Below are positions 53,007-64,000 of a stretch of DNA of 64,000 nucleotides, piece by piece. The position numbers and the translations under genes were made by a program. Source of the stretch: Clostridia bacterium (GTDB taxonomy: Bacteria > Bacillota > Clostridia > Peptostreptococcales > Anaerovoracaceae); assembly GCA_030537495.1 (NCBI GenBank), contig JAUNMH010000002.1, forward strand, positions 104,852 to 168,851. The letters run 5' to 3'. Every line of letters starts with the position of its first letter. Positions within the stretch are counted from its first letter, which is position 1. The notes beneath the pieces are model-generated. The model was not told the origin of the DNA. It searched no databases and was given only the letters and a program-made list of their open reading frames with translations.

Positions 53007-53783
53007 ATGAACATTGCAATCACAGTGCTTGTTACCTTTTTCGCCGGCATGGGCGCAGGATTAGGTACAGGATTTGCAGGCCTGAGCGCAGCCGCAGTAA
53101 TAAGCCCCATGCTGATAACTTTTTTACATATGGAGCCTTATATGGCTGTTGGCGTTGCCCTATCGTCAGACGTTTTAGCCAGCGGCGTTTCCTCAATTAT
53201 CTATTACAAACATAAGAATTTGGATATAAAAAATGGATTGATTATGATGCTGACGGTTTTGATATTCACCGTTATCGGGAGCTATGCGGCGAGCCTGTTG
53301 CCGTCGGCGACCATGGGCAGTTTTGCTGTTTTTATGACGTTCCTGCTGGGCGTGAAATTCATCATGCGTCCGGTTATGACTACCCGTGAAGCCATGATGC
53401 AGGTTTCTAAAAGAAAGAGAATTACCCAGTCGATTTTGTGCGGTTGCATAATCGGGTCAATCTGCGGATTTGTCGGAGCCGGCGGTGGCATGATGATGCT
53501 GTTGATTCTTACGAGTGTCATGGGCTACGAGCTAAAAATGGCAGTGGGAACAAGCGTGTTCATCATGACATTCACCGCGCTGACTGGCGCAGTTTCCCAC
53601 TTCGTCATATGCAGCCTGCCAGACCCACTGACATGGATTCTCTGCGTAATCTTCACCCTACTTTGGGCACGAATCGCAGCCATATTCGCCAACAAAGCCG
53701 AGCCAAAAACATTGAACCGCGCGACCGGCGTTGTTTTGGTAATTCTTGGCATCGTGGTTATGGGTTTCCAGCTGCTCGGCTAA
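53007..53783 (+). CDS. TauE/SafE-family sulfite/anion exporter
   Basis: 258 residues with seven or eight membrane helices and two similar halves, each with the glycine-rich family motif: GMGAGLGTGFAGLSAAAVISP and GFVGAGGGMMMLLIL. Members move sulfite, sulfoacetate or other organosulfur anions; the substrate here is unknown. The base composition is clearly more GC-rich than the surrounding genes, which hints at acquisition together with marR. A bidirectional terminator follows. Confidence 0.88.
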   Translation: MNIAITVLVTFFAGMGAGLGTGFAGLSAAAVISPMLITFLHMEPYMAVGVALSSDVLASGVSSIIYYKHKNLDIKNGLIMMLTVLIFTVIGSYAASLLPSATMGSFAVFMTFLLGVKFIMRPVMTTREAMMQVSKRKRITQSILCGCIIGSICGFVGAGGGMMMLLILTSVMGYELKMAVGTSVFIMTFTALTGAVSHFVICSLPDPLTWILCVIFTLLWARIAAIFANKAEPKTLNRATGVVLVILGIVVMGFQLLG

Positions 53784-53838
53784 ACCTAGGTATATCAAAA
53801 CCACCAAAGTTTTCACAAATTCTGTACCAATTCTAAAA

Positions 53839-53869
53839 AAAAGAGTAGACACCACGTTCTACTCTTTTG
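53839..53869. terminator. Bidirectional terminator between tauE and the fol operon
   Basis: A 9-bp AAGAGTAGA stem (53841-53849 and 53858-53866), 8-base loop, with T-runs on both strands. It suits the convergent genes on either side. Confidence 0.88.
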
Positions 53870-53886
53870 TTATATCATTTTATTTT

Positions 53887-53960
53887 ACCTGTGCCTCGTC
53901 TGCGACTTCGACCTGTGCCTCGCTATTCAGCTTCGACCTGTGCCTCGCGATCTAGCTTCG
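53887..53960. repeat. Three ~25-bp tandem repeats at the 3' end of folK
   Basis: The units start ACCTGTGCCTCG at 53887, 53911 and 53936 and end in CTTCG; they are 24, 25 and 25 bases long. The third unit and part of the second encode the last residues of the FolB-FolK protein (REAQVEAE); the others lie beyond its stop codon. The one-base difference in length changes the frame between copies. Confidence 0.8.
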
Positions 53961-54759
53961 CCTTAAGTTCGACCATAGTCTTGTCCAGAATCGGATGGCG
54001 TTTATACGGCACAATCTCGGCCATAGGATCAAGAACAAAACTTCTCTTGTGCATCTCCACATGTGGAATATGTAAATCCTCAGTGTCCAATACGATGTCG
54101 TCGTAAAGAAGTATGTCAAGATCTAAAGTTCTAGGCCCCCAGCGAACTATGCGTTCCCTGTGAGCGTCCTGCTCAATTACGTGAAGCTGTTCCAAAAGTT
54201 CTTCAGGCGAATACAAGGTCATAAGCTCCAGGGCGCTGTTCAGGAAATTATCCTGCTCCACTCCGCCATAAGGCTCAGTTTCAATATATTTAGCGACTTT
54301 TTTTACCTTGCAGCCCCTTAAAGAATTCAATCTTTCAATAGCCATATCTAGGTAACCCTTGGTATCTCCCATATTTGAACCAAGAGCGATGTATGCGGTA
54401 TGCCATGCCCTGGAAATGCTTACAGAGACGTTTTCTAGAGGCAAACCGACAGGAGCCCAAGGTTTGGAAATCTCAAGATCAATTTTCTCCATTAAAGGAT
54501 ATTCAATCAGAAGCGCCTCCGCCAAAGTTTCGGCAATTCTCTCAATAAGCATAAAAGTGTGAGATTCAAGATGCTTCTTTATAAAATGGCTGACCTCACC
54601 GTAGTTAATGGATTTCTCCAGGTCATCAGTAAGCCCTGCTGCCCTTGTGTTCGTATGCATTACGGCAGTTACCAAAAACTTCTGCCCCAGCACATTTTCC
54701 TCGGGGAATACGCCGTGGTTGGCAAAAACCTCTAGATTTTTTACAGTAATTCTATCCAT
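53923..54759 (-). CDS. folKB: Bifunctional dihydroneopterin aldolase / HPPK (FolB-FolK fusion)
   Basis: 278 residues. Residues 1-118 are FolB (DRITVKNLEVFANHGVFPEE with the catalytic Glu, and a conserved Lys region EISKPWAPVGLP). Residues 120-265 are FolK (AYIALGSNMGDTKGYLDMAI, the EPYGGVEQDNFLNSA loop, and RWGPRTLDLDILLYDD). It makes 6-hydroxymethyl-dihydropterin diphosphate for FolP. The tail REAQVEAE comes from a tandem repeat and may vary between strains. It is the last gene of the folate operon. Confidence 0.95.
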   Translation of the reverse strand: MDRITVKNLEVFANHGVFPEENVLGQKFLVTAVMHTNTRAAGLTDDLEKSINYGEVSHFIKKHLESHTFMLIERIAETLAEALLIEYPLMEKIDLEISKPWAPVGLPLENVSVSISRAWHTAYIALGSNMGDTKGYLDMAIERLNSLRGCKVKKVAKYIETEPYGGVEQDNFLNSALELMTLYSPEELLEQLHVIEQDAHRERIVRWGPRTLDLDILLYDDIVLDTEDLHIPHVEMHKRSFVLDPMAEIVPYKRHPILDKTMVELKAKLDREAQVEAE

Positions 54760-54810
54760 AATAGTTCTCTCAATCTATAATAAAATTCGCGGGATCAAAA
54801 CCCACTGAAA

Positions 54811-55617
54811 CTATTTACTTAAAATGGCCTTAGTCATCTTAATAGTTCTCAGGTTTTCCTTAATGTCGTGAACTCTTACGAAAGCACTTCCCTTGATAAC
54901 TCCAAATACAGTAGTTGCAAGGGTTCCCTCAACTCTCTGATCAGCAGGAAGATCCAGTGTATTTCCGATAACAGACTTTCTGGAAGTACCCAAAAGCACT
55001 GGGAAACCAAAAGTATTAAGAATTTCAAGATGGTTAATAATCTCTAGATTCATTTCATAGGTTTTACCAAAGCCAACTCCTGGATCAAGAATAATCTTGT
55101 CATCAGCAACACCTGCCTTTCTTGCAATGGCAACGCACTCCTCCATATCCTTTAAGAAGTCCTTTTGGAAATCGTCATATACAGCCTCATTGCGGTTGTG
55201 CATCAGACAGCAAGCTGCACCATATTCAGCAGTAAGTTCAGCAACTTTGTAATCGTGCTTAAATCCCCAAATGTCATTAACCAAATCCGCACCTGCCTGA
55301 AGTGCCGCTAGAGTAACATCTCCCTTATAAGTATCAATAGAAACTGGAATATCGAATCTGCTCTTCACCCCCTCAATTACCGGCACAACTCTTGCAATCT
55401 CTTCCTCTGAAGTAATTACCTGATGTCCAGGTCTAGTTGATTCTCCACCGATATCGATAATGTCAGCACCTTCGTTAATCATTTCCTCAGCGTGGAAAAG
55501 CGCCTTGTCCAAGCTGTTAAACTTTCCGCCGTCTGAAAATGAATCCGGTGTAACATTCAAAATCCCCATAATATAGCAATTATTTGCAACATCAAACTCT
55601 CTGTTTCCAATAATCAT
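54811..55617 (-). CDS. folP: Dihydropteroate synthase
   Basis: 268-residue TIM barrel. The two family signatures are ILNVTPDSFSDGGKF and DIGGESTRPGHQ; LDPGVGFGKT and the final GTSRKSVIGNTL, with the pterin/sulfonamide site, are intact. It joins the pterin diphosphate with p-aminobenzoate. GGGTGATG precedes the ATG. It lies 51 bases before folKB. Confidence 0.96.
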   Translation of the reverse strand: MIIGNREFDVANNCYIMGILNVTPDSFSDGGKFNSLDKALFHAEEMINEGADIIDIGGESTRPGHQVITSEEEIARVVPVIEGVKSRFDIPVSIDTYKGDVTLAALQAGADLVNDIWGFKHDYKVAELTAEYGAACCLMHNRNEAVYDDFQKDFLKDMEECVAIARKAGVADDKIILDPGVGFGKTYEMNLEIINHLEILNTFGFPVLLGTSRKSVIGNTLDLPADQRVEGTLATTVFGVIKGSAFVRVHDIKENLRTIKMTKAILSK

Positions 55618-55700
55618 TTTATCATCACCCTATTTTCTTTCCTAAAAATAATACAATACAAATAATTCTCGGCATTTTTCCACATAAAATACCATATAAT

Positions 55701-56174
55701 CTATGCCCTGACCTCTAGGTTCTTCTTCTCCTCCGGCCAGTTGCACTCACCTACTGCAGGGCAAGCAAAGCAGCACCTGGACTTCTTATCAGCATCATAA
55801 AGATATCTGCCCAGCTCGCTTTCGCTGCCGCCTCTGTGCTCTCGCACTGCCCCAGTTATTAAAACAACCTCGGCTTCAGAGAATCCGCAATCCTCTAGAA
55901 TCCTTGTAGCTAAATCAGCCCCCGCCTCATGGTGAGGCACTTCTTCAGATATCTGCAAATATCTTCCGATATCATGAAGAAGAGCAGCAGCGTAAATGAT
56001 TTCTTTAGAGAGCTCCGCGCCTTCCTCTAACTTTCTGATATACATAAGCCTTGCCACGTCAAGGAGATGGTCTAGCCCGTGACGGCAAAAGATGCGATCC
56101 GCTTCCGCACTCTGGAGATTATGATAGTGGCTCTGATACAGCGGATGCTGCCAGATTCTGTTAACCCTCTCCAT
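55701..56174 (-). CDS. HD-domain hydrolase in the folate operon
   Basis: 157 residues. HD pattern: H32 and H36 (RHGLDHLLDVARL), H67-D68 (ALLHDIGRYLQ), and further His in PHHEAGAD and REHRGG. A C-terminal cysteine cluster (CCFACPAVGEC) may bind metal. It is translated directly after folE: ATG 56174 is the base next to the folE stop codon. No other gene in this operon could remove phosphates from dihydroneopterin triphosphate, so that role is a hypothesis based only on context. Confidence 0.82.
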   Translation of the reverse strand: MERVNRIWQHPLYQSHYHNLQSAEADRIFCRHGLDHLLDVARLMYIRKLEEGAELSKEIIYAAALLHDIGRYLQISEEVPHHEAGADLATRILEDCGFSEAEVVLITGAVREHRGGSESELGRYLYDADKKSRCCFACPAVGECNWPEEKKNLEVRA

Positions 56175-56726
56175 TTACTTCACCATCTGCATAAATGTCT
56201 GCTGCAGGCTGTAGTCGTCGGCGAAGGCGCCTTTTGTAATGGTTGTGACGGTTTTTGTGCCTGGTTTTTGGACGCCGCGCATTGTCATACACATGTGCTC
56301 GGCTTCGATCATTACCATTACACCCTTTGGCTCAAGGTATTTTTCAACGGCCTCAGCGATTTGTGCGGTCATGTTTTCTTGAATCTGTGGTCTTCTTGCA
56401 AAGACTTCAACTGTTCGCGCCAGTTTACTCAGTCCCGCTACCTTTTCATTTGGGATATAGGCAACGTGAGCCTTGCCGTAAAACGGCAGAAGGTGGTGCT
56501 CGCATACAGAGTAGAAAGTAATGTCTTTTTCAATTACGATGTTGTTGTTAGTCGCATGAAATTGTTTTTCGAAGTGTTTTGATGCGTCTTGACCCAGGCC
56601 TCCGAAAATCTGTTCACACATGCGAGCGATACGATCAGGAGTTTCCAGAAGCCCCTCTCTTTCGGTGTCCTCGCCTATTCCTTCAAGAATAAGTCTTACT
56701 CCCTCTTTGATTTTTTCGCTATCCAT
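56175..56726 (-). CDS. folE: GTP cyclohydrolase I
   Basis: 183 residues, the first step of folate synthesis. [19 protein letters not shown], zinc-binding [19 protein letters not shown] (Cys and His), [20 protein letters not shown] and [15 protein letters not shown], with the third zinc Cys, mark the FolE1 type. AGAGG is 7 bases before the ATG. It is the first gene of folE-HD-folP-folKB and sits 22 bases after the ABC-F gene; no separate promoter is visible. Confidence 0.97.
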   Translation of the reverse strand: MDSEKIKEGVRLILEGIGEDTEREGLLETPDRIARMCEQIFGGLGQDASKHFEKQFHATNNNIVIEKDITFYSVCEHHLLPFYGKAHVAYIPNEKVAGLSKLARTVEVFARRPQIQENMTAQIAEAVEKYLEPKGVMVMIEAEHMCMTMRGVQKPGTKTVTTITKGAFADDYSLQQTFMQMVK

Positions 56727-56748
56727 ATTTTCACCTCTTTTATGAAAG

Positions 56749-58332
56749 CTACATTTCGATGTATTCGTCGTAAGTACAAAGTTTGTCTATAAGTGTTCCA
56801 TCTGGCTTAATTTCCATAATGCGGTTTGCAACTGTCTGAATGAATTCGTGGTCGTGGGAAGCAAAAAGAACATTTCCCCTGAAGTTTATCAGACCTTCGT
56901 TTACTGCAGTAATGGATTCCAAGTCAAGATGGTTTGTTGGCTGATCAAGTACTAGTGCATTGGAGCCGTAAAGCATCATTCTTGAAAGCATGCATCTAAC
57001 TTTTTCGCCTCCGGAAAGAACCTGTACATTCTTGTATACGTCGTCGCCGGAGAACAGCATTCTGCCAAGGAAGCCTCTCATAAATGTTTCTGTAGTTTCC
57101 TTAGTGTACTGGCTCAGCCATTCAATCATATTTAACTCGGAACCGTTAAAGTACTCTGAATTATCTATTGGAAGATATGAGGTTGTAATTGTAATTCCCC
57201 ATTTGAAGCTTCCTTCGTCTGGTTCCATTTCTCCCATTAAAATTTTGAACAGTGTAGTGTTGGCAATTTCGTTTTCGCCAACGAAGGCAATTTTATCACC
57301 TTTGTTAACCATAAAACTTACATTGTCTAAAATTTTCACACCGTCGATGGTTTTGGAGATTCCTTCTACTAAAAGAATATCCTTGCCGGCTTCTCTATCC
57401 ATTGTGAATCCAACGAATGGATAACGACGTGATGATGAAGGCAGTTCTTCTACAGTCAGCTTGTCCAAAAGCTTTCTTCTTGAAGTTGCCTGCTTAGCCT
57501 TGGATTTATTTGAACTGAATCGCTGAATAAATGTCTGCAATTCTTTGATTTTTTCTTCTGTTCTCTTCTTCTGGTTTGTAAGTAGCTTTTGCATCAGCTG
57601 TGATGATTCATACCAGAATTCGTAGTTACCTACGTACATTTTAATTTTACCATAGTCTACGTCAACGATGTTTGTGCAGACTGCGTTTAGGAAGTGTCTG
57701 TCGTGGGAAACAACTAGAACAGTTCCTGGGTATTCCATAAGGAAGTCCTCCAGCCAGTTGATGGCTTTGATATCCAGGTGGTTAGTAGGCTCGTCTAGAA
57801 GCACGATTTCTGGATTTCCAAAAAGCGCCTGGGCAAGAAGAACCTTAACCTTCTCTTTTGCTGTAAGACTAGCCATAGGGCTATATAAAATATCTTCTGA
57901 AAGTCCCAAACCCTGGATTAATCTGCTTACATTGGATTCGGATTCCCAACCGTCCATTTCAGCAAACTCTGCCTCAAGCTCTGCAGCTCTGATGCCATCG
58001 TCGTCGGAGAAGTCCTCCTTCATATAAATGGCATCCTTTTCCTTCATAACCTGATAAAGTCTTGGATTCCCTTGAATTACAGTATCCAAAACTGTAAATT
58101 CGTCGAAGGCGAAGTGGTCCTGCTTAAGTACAGACATTCTTGTGTTTGGTTTCAGTGAAACGTTTCCTGTTGTCGGTTCCAAATCACCTGATAAAATTCT
58201 TAGGAAAGTTGACTTTCCTGCACCGTTAGCTCCTATAATACCGTAGCAGTTGCCCTGTGTAAACTTCAGGTCAACATCCTTAAATAGAACTTGACCGCTG
58301 AAGTTCATACTTACATTTGTAACTGTTAACAC
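56749..58332 (-). CDS. ABC-F ATPase (YkpA/YbiT type) with one degenerate ATP site
   Basis: 527 residues, two ABC domains joined by a charged linker (about 240-300), with no membrane segment. Domain 1 has intact Walker A (GANGAGKS, 34-41) and Walker [11 protein letters not shown], but its signature reads LTAKEK instead of LSGGE. Domain 2 has a proper signature LSGGEK, but Walker A reads GENEIANTT (352-360, Lys lost) and Walker B reads LDQPTN (Gln464 for Glu). Thus one composite site is complete and the other fully degenerate. ABC-F proteins act on ribosomes. The start is GTG 58332 with GGAGAG upstream. Confidence 0.9.
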   Translation of the reverse strand: MLTVTNVSMNFSGQVLFKDVDLKFTQGNCYGIIGANGAGKSTFLRILSGDLEPTTGNVSLKPNTRMSVLKQDHFAFDEFTVLDTVIQGNPRLYQVMKEKDAIYMKEDFSDDDGIRAAELEAEFAEMDGWESESNVSRLIQGLGLSEDILYSPMASLTAKEKVKVLLAQALFGNPEIVLLDEPTNHLDIKAINWLEDFLMEYPGTVLVVSHDRHFLNAVCTNIVDVDYGKIKMYVGNYEFWYESSQLMQKLLTNQKKRTEEKIKELQTFIQRFSSNKSKAKQATSRRKLLDKLTVEELPSSSRRYPFVGFTMDREAGKDILLVEGISKTIDGVKILDNVSFMVNKGDKIAFVGENEIANTTLFKILMGEMEPDEGSFKWGITITTSYLPIDNSEYFNGSELNMIEWLSQYTKETTETFMRGFLGRMLFSGDDVYKNVQVLSGGEKVRCMLSRMMLYGSNALVLDQPTNHLDLESITAVNEGLINFRGNVLFASHDHEFIQTVANRIMEIKPDGTLIDKLCTYDEYIEM

Positions 58333-58362
58333 TAATAAATCTCTCCTTTTATCTATAATAAT

Positions 58363-60712
<2,350 letters not shown>

Positions 60713-61756
60713 TTATATAATCAGGCAGGCATCTCCGTAACTGAAGAACCTGTATTTTTCTTTTACTGCCACGTCGTATGCCTCTAGAATTTTTTCTCTG
60801 TCGTAAAGTGCTGAAATCAGCATTAGAAGCGTGGATTTTGGCAGATGGAAGTTGGTAATAAGTGAGTCAATAATTTTAAACTTGTAGCCGGGGTAAATGA
60901 AAATATTAGTATTTCCTGAGCCTACGGCTACCTGATTTTTACCAATTTCCTCATTGTAATAGGCTGCACTTTCCACTGTTCTTGTAGATGTTGTGCCTAC
61001 AGAAATGATTCTACCGCCTTCTCTAATAGTGCTGTTTATAATTTCTGCGTTTTCTTCATCAATAAAGTATTCCTCAAAATGCATGCTATGTTCTTCAACT
61101 GTTTCGCATTTTACAGGTCTGAAAGTACCGATGCCCACATGTAAAGTTACATAGGCCAGCTTGACACCCTTGTCCTGAGCTTTTTTCAGAAGTTCATCTG
61201 TAAAATGAAGACCTGCAGTTGGTGCTGCAACGGAACCCTCTTCCTTACAATAAACCGTCTGATACATATCCTTATCTTCAAGGGTACTTTCTCTTTCGAT
61301 ATATGGTGGAAGCGGCATCTTGCCTAGCTCTTCCAGTCTTTCCATAAATATTCCCTCGTAGTCAAAGTCTACGATTCTAGTTCCATCTGGACCGTAATCT
61401 ACGATTTCTGCTCTGAAATTGTCGCTGAAACGTACTGCATCTCCCGGTTTAAGTCTCTTTCCCGGTCTTACCATAGTTTCCCAACGGTCTCCATCTAATC
61501 TCTTGATTAAAAGGAATTCAATCTTTGCGCCTGTACCTTCCTTTTCACCAAAAAGTCTGGCTGGCAGTACCTTTGAATTGTTAAGTACCAGGCAGTCGCC
61601 TTCATTTAAATAATCTAAAATATCATAAAAATGTTTATGTTCTATGCTTCCTTCTGCTCTATTCATAACCATAAGCCTGCAGACATCTCTCTGCTCTGTA
61701 GGCTTTTGGGCTATTAGCTCCTCAGGAAGTTCGTAGTCAAAATCGCTAATTTTCAT
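60713..61756 (-). CDS. queA: S-adenosylmethionine:tRNA ribosyltransferase-isomerase
   Basis: 347 residues. [19 protein letters not shown] start, [24 protein letters not shown] and [10 protein letters not shown] are diagnostic of QueA, which turns tRNA-bound preQ1 into epoxyqueuosine. ATG 61756 has GGAGAGG 9 bases upstream; an ATG two codons earlier is too close to that site. It overlaps the ruvB stop by 11 bases. The neighbour tgt supplies its substrate. Confidence 0.96.
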   Translation of the reverse strand: MKISDFDYELPEELIAQKPTEQRDVCRLMVMNRAEGSIEHKHFYDILDYLNEGDCLVLNNSKVLPARLFGEKEGTGAKIEFLLIKRLDGDRWETMVRPGKRLKPGDAVRFSDNFRAEIVDYGPDGTRIVDFDYEGIFMERLEELGKMPLPPYIERESTLEDKDMYQTVYCKEEGSVAAPTAGLHFTDELLKKAQDKGVKLAYVTLHVGIGTFRPVKCETVEEHSMHFEEYFIDEENAEIINSTIREGGRIISVGTTSTRTVESAAYYNEEIGKNQVAVGSGNTNIFIYPGYKFKIIDSLITNFHLPKSTLLMLISALYDREKILEAYDVAVKEKYRFFSYGDACLII

Positions 61757-62768
61757 TGTCATCGACCTCTCCGGGATATTCTAATCCCATATGCTTATAT
61801 CCTAGTTTTGATACCATTCTGCCCTTCTGGGTTCTGTACAGTAAACCTGTCTGTATCAGGTACGGCTCGTAGGCATCTTCAATGGTAACTCTTTCTTCTC
61901 CAATGGAGGCTGCAATAGTGTCTATTCCCACAGGTCCTCCGTTAAATCTCTGTATAATTGCAGACAAAATCTCCCTGTCCAGTCGCTCAAGTCCCAGGCT
62001 GTCAACGCCAAGGGCCTTAAGTGCCTGCATGGTTATTTCCTCATTGATAACTCCGTTTCCTCTTACCTGAGAGAAGTCACGGATTCTCTTCAGCAGTCTG
62101 TTGGCAACTCGCGGTGTACCTCTTGAGCATCTAGCCATTTCCATAAGGGATTTGTCGTCTACTTCCACGCCTAGAAGTCCTGCTGATCTGTTGATAATAT
62201 TGGCCAGTTCGTCGTCGTCGTAAAGTTCAAACTTGCTGATTACGCCGAATCTATCTCTCAAAGGGGCTGACAGACTTCCTGCTCTTGTAGTCGCTCCGAT
62301 TAAGGTGAATTTAGCGATATCAAGTCTTATGGACCTTGCCGAAGGGCCTTTTCCTATTATGATGTCCAGGGCGTAGTCCTCCATAGCTGAGTAAAGTACT
62401 TCTTCTACAGAGCGATTAAGTCTGTGGATTTCGTCAATAAACAGCACGTCGTTCTCGTTTAAGTTTGTCAAAATCGCCGCCAGGTCCCCTGCTCTTTCAA
62501 TGGCCGGTCCTGAGGTAATCTTAATATCTACTCCCAGTTCGTTTGCTATAATCCCTGCCAAGGTGGTCTTTCCCAGGCCCGGAGGGCCGTAGAACAAAAC
62601 ATGATCAAGGGGCTCACCTCTCAGCTTAGCTGCCTCAATAAAAATTTTCAAATTTTCTTTTACGGTTTTCTGTCCCATAAAATCATCCAGAAACTGGGGG
62701 CGAAGGCTGGTTTCCTGCCTTTCCTCTGCCGCCAGGGCTCCGGACTGTGTGATTCTCTCTTCAGTCAT
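61746..62768 (-). CDS. ruvB: Holliday junction branch migration ATPase RuvB
   Basis: 340 residues. [13 protein letters not shown], Walker [12 protein letters not shown], Walker [11 protein letters not shown], sensor 1 GATTRAG and the C-terminal winged helix ([18 protein letters not shown]). It forms the motor ring on DNA with RuvA. AGAGG is 9 bases before the ATG. It is 12 bases after ruvA. Confidence 0.98.
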   Translation of the reverse strand: MTEERITQSGALAAEERQETSLRPQFLDDFMGQKTVKENLKIFIEAAKLRGEPLDHVLFYGPPGLGKTTLAGIIANELGVDIKITSGPAIERAGDLAAILTNLNENDVLFIDEIHRLNRSVEEVLYSAMEDYALDIIIGKGPSARSIRLDIAKFTLIGATTRAGSLSAPLRDRFGVISKFELYDDDELANIINRSAGLLGVEVDDKSLMEMARCSRGTPRVANRLLKRIRDFSQVRGNGVINEEITMQALKALGVDSLGLERLDREILSAIIQRFNGGPVGIDTIAASIGEERVTIEDAYEPYLIQTGLLYRTQKGRMVSKLGYKHMGLEYPGEVDDNEN

Positions 62769-62780
62769 CTATCAAAACCT

Positions 62781-63374
62781 CTAAAATAAATTTTTAAGTG
62801 CTTTCTTAATATATTCCTCGCATGTCAGCCCATTCTCCGCAACAGAACCGATAGCTGACGCTGCCTCGTTCTTCGAGTATCCAAGAGCGATCAAAGCATT
62901 TACAGCCTCATTTCTTTCGTCGCTGTATGTTGCCGCTACTACGCCTTCCATTTCCGGAAGACTTGTTGGCATTTCAACCTTATCCTTTAGCTCTAGAATT
63001 ATTCTTTCTGCTGTCTTTTTTCCTATACCGTTTGCTGCTGATATTGCCTTAGCATCTCCTGCCGCAATGGCCAGTTTCAATTCTGTAGGCGATAGTGTGC
63101 TCATAATAGACATTCCGGCCTTGGCACCTACTCCATTTACAGTAATCAGAAGCTCGAAAAGTCTGCGCTCATCCTTATTGGAAAAACCATAAAGACTCAT
63201 AGCATCTTCTCTTACCATCATAGATGTGTATAGCTTAACTTCACTACCTTCAACTCTTTTATATATTTCAGAATTGGCAGGAACAAACACTCTAAGACCT
63301 ACCCCTGATTCTGTTTCAACTGTAACGCTTCCATCCATTTCCGGATACAAGCTTCCTCGTATACTTCTTATCAT
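62781..63374 (-). CDS. ruvA: Holliday junction DNA-binding protein RuvA
   Basis: 197 residues: N-terminal OB domain ([20 protein letters not shown]), two helix-hairpin-helix motifs ([17 protein letters not shown] and [17 protein letters not shown]) and the C-terminal domain III that contacts RuvB ([19 protein letters not shown]). Its start overlaps the ruvC stop (ATGA). Confidence 0.97.
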   Translation of the reverse strand: MIRSIRGSLYPEMDGSVTVETESGVGLRVFVPANSEIYKRVEGSEVKLYTSMMVREDAMSLYGFSNKDERRLFELLITVNGVGAKAGMSIMSTLSPTELKLAIAAGDAKAISAANGIGKKTAERIILELKDKVEMPTSLPEMEGVVAATYSDERNEAVNALIALGYSKNEAASAIGSVAENGLTCEEYIKKALKNLF

Positions 63375-63862
63375 CTAAATAACCTCGCTCTGTTCCCTGC
63401 AGAATGTCCGTGGCATATGGCTGCCGCTACGGCATCGGCCGTGTCATCAGGTTTGGGTACTACAGGTAAATTAAGAATCGCCTTAACCATTGCCTGGACC
63501 TGCTTCTTATCCGCTCTTCCGTAGCCGACTAGTGCCTGCTTTATCTGAAGAGGTGTATATTCATTTATTTCTAGTCCGCCATTTACGCAGGCAAGAACTG
63601 CAACACCTCTAGCCTGTCCTACCATTATGGCAGTCTTCGCATTATTATTGAAAAACAGTTCCTCAATTGATGCAACCTCAGGTTTATATTTTTCAATAAC
63701 TACACCGAGCTGCTCATATAAGTGCTGCAATCTAAAAGGCATTTCCATTTTCGCATCTGTTGTGATTGCACCATAGTCAACTACGGAGAAATGGTTGCCC
63801 TTCATATCCAGTACGCCCCATCCTAAGATAGCGTAACCTGGGTCAATTCCAAGAATTCTCAT
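63371..63862 (-). CDS. ruvC: Crossover junction endonuclease RuvC
   Basis: 163 residues. RNase-H fold with catalytic acids in [15 protein letters not shown] (D7), IEELFF (Glu) and the C-terminal [15 protein letters not shown] (the two Asp). It resolves Holliday junctions. GAGGAG precedes ATG 63862. It is the first gene of ruvCAB-queA-tgt-rlmCD. Most Bacilli use RecU instead; RuvC here supports a clostridial origin. Confidence 0.97.
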   Translation of the reverse strand: MRILGIDPGYAILGWGVLDMKGNHFSVVDYGAITTDAKMEMPFRLQHLYEQLGVVIEKYKPEVASIEELFFNNNAKTAIMVGQARGVAVLACVNGGLEINEYTPLQIKQALVGYGRADKKQVQAMVKAILNLPVVPKPDDTADAVAAAICHGHSAGNRARLFR

Positions 63863-63892
63863 ACATTTACTCCTCTTTTACATACAGAGTTT

Positions 63893-63921
63893 ATTATAAC
63901 ATAATTATATCAATTCGTCTA
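63893..63921 (-). promoter_or_regulatory. Promoter of ruvCAB
   Basis: TAGACG (63916-63921, four of six consensus bases), 17-base spacer and perfect TATAAT (63893-63898) on the minus strand. No GAAC-N4-GTTC LexA box lies nearby. The remaining sequence to 64000 shows no gene. Confidence 0.6.
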
Positions 63922-64000
63922 TGAAAACTCCCTGTTCCTTATATGTTCTATGTATCAAATGTGATATTGTCTTAGTATAACGAAACTGATTATGTCCCAA

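Noticed and set aside
63899..64000. Possible LexA box upstream of ruvC (GAACATATAAGGAAC on the minus strand)
   Set aside because: The two halves are direct, not inverted, so it is not a LexA operator.

Overview
The window is a piece of a low-GC (about 40 percent by eye), strictly anaerobic Gram-positive chromosome, best read as a Clostridia (Firmicutes) member. The signs are an oxygen-independent class III ribonucleotide reductase, a flavodiiron protein carrying its own rubredoxin, the clostridial iscS-iscU-mnmA-alaS order, Asp23, SpoIIIE-type FtsK, a Firmicutes LexA box at recA and AGGAGG-type ribosome binding sites. I cannot fix the genus; Anaerovoracaceae or Peptostreptococcales relatives are a guess. 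Almost all genes lie on the minus strand, so transcription runs from high to low coordinates. Only six genes are on the plus strand: 37251-38735, 44442-45569 and 50031-53783.

From left to right: 1-3556 is the Fe-S and tRNA thiolation cluster (alaS partial, mnmA, iscU, iscS). 3737-5257 holds a DUF896 gene and the flavodiiron protein. 5336-9453 is an overlapping operon pssA-psd-PAP2-response regulator-histidine kinase, which ties phosphatidylethanolamine synthesis to a two-component system. 9658-17579 holds comEA, a radical-SAM pair, an HD protein, obgE, rpmA, rplU with an unusual C-terminal domain, a nitroreductase and SOS-regulated recA. 17725-26364 is pncC-pgsA-rimO-ftsK, uppP, asd, rpmF and ackA. 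26473-26850 is an IS3-type scar next to an orphan nuclease-like gene (26992-27636). 27706-36357 holds tmcAL, a coiled-coil protein, coaD, rsmD, recG, asp23, rpmB and nrdDG. 36592-45569 has a GNAT acetyltransferase, a membrane-anchored pseudo-peptidase, sstT, GH25-metF-metH and an M20D amidohydrolase.

45596-49730 is an operon of a VUT/YhhQ transporter, SDR, glycerol kinase, nucleoside phosphorylase and lipoprotein. It is divergent from upp-uraA (50031-52013). 52014-52568 is a non-coding stretch with long imperfect inverted repeats, followed by a marR-tauE pair. 53923-56726 is the folate operon (folE, HD protein, folP, fused folB-folK). 56749-63862 holds an ABC-F protein with one degenerate ATP site, rlmCD, tgt, queA and ruvCAB.

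Most of this is housekeeping. I found no CRISPR array, no tRNA or rRNA and no intact mobile element. The points worth a second look are the phospholipid/two-component operon with a direct-repeat candidate operator, the PepD-like pseudoenzyme, the L21 C-terminal domain, the asymmetric ABC-F protein, the inverted-repeat element before marR, and two unassigned 5' leader RNAs around 49.7-50.0 kb.
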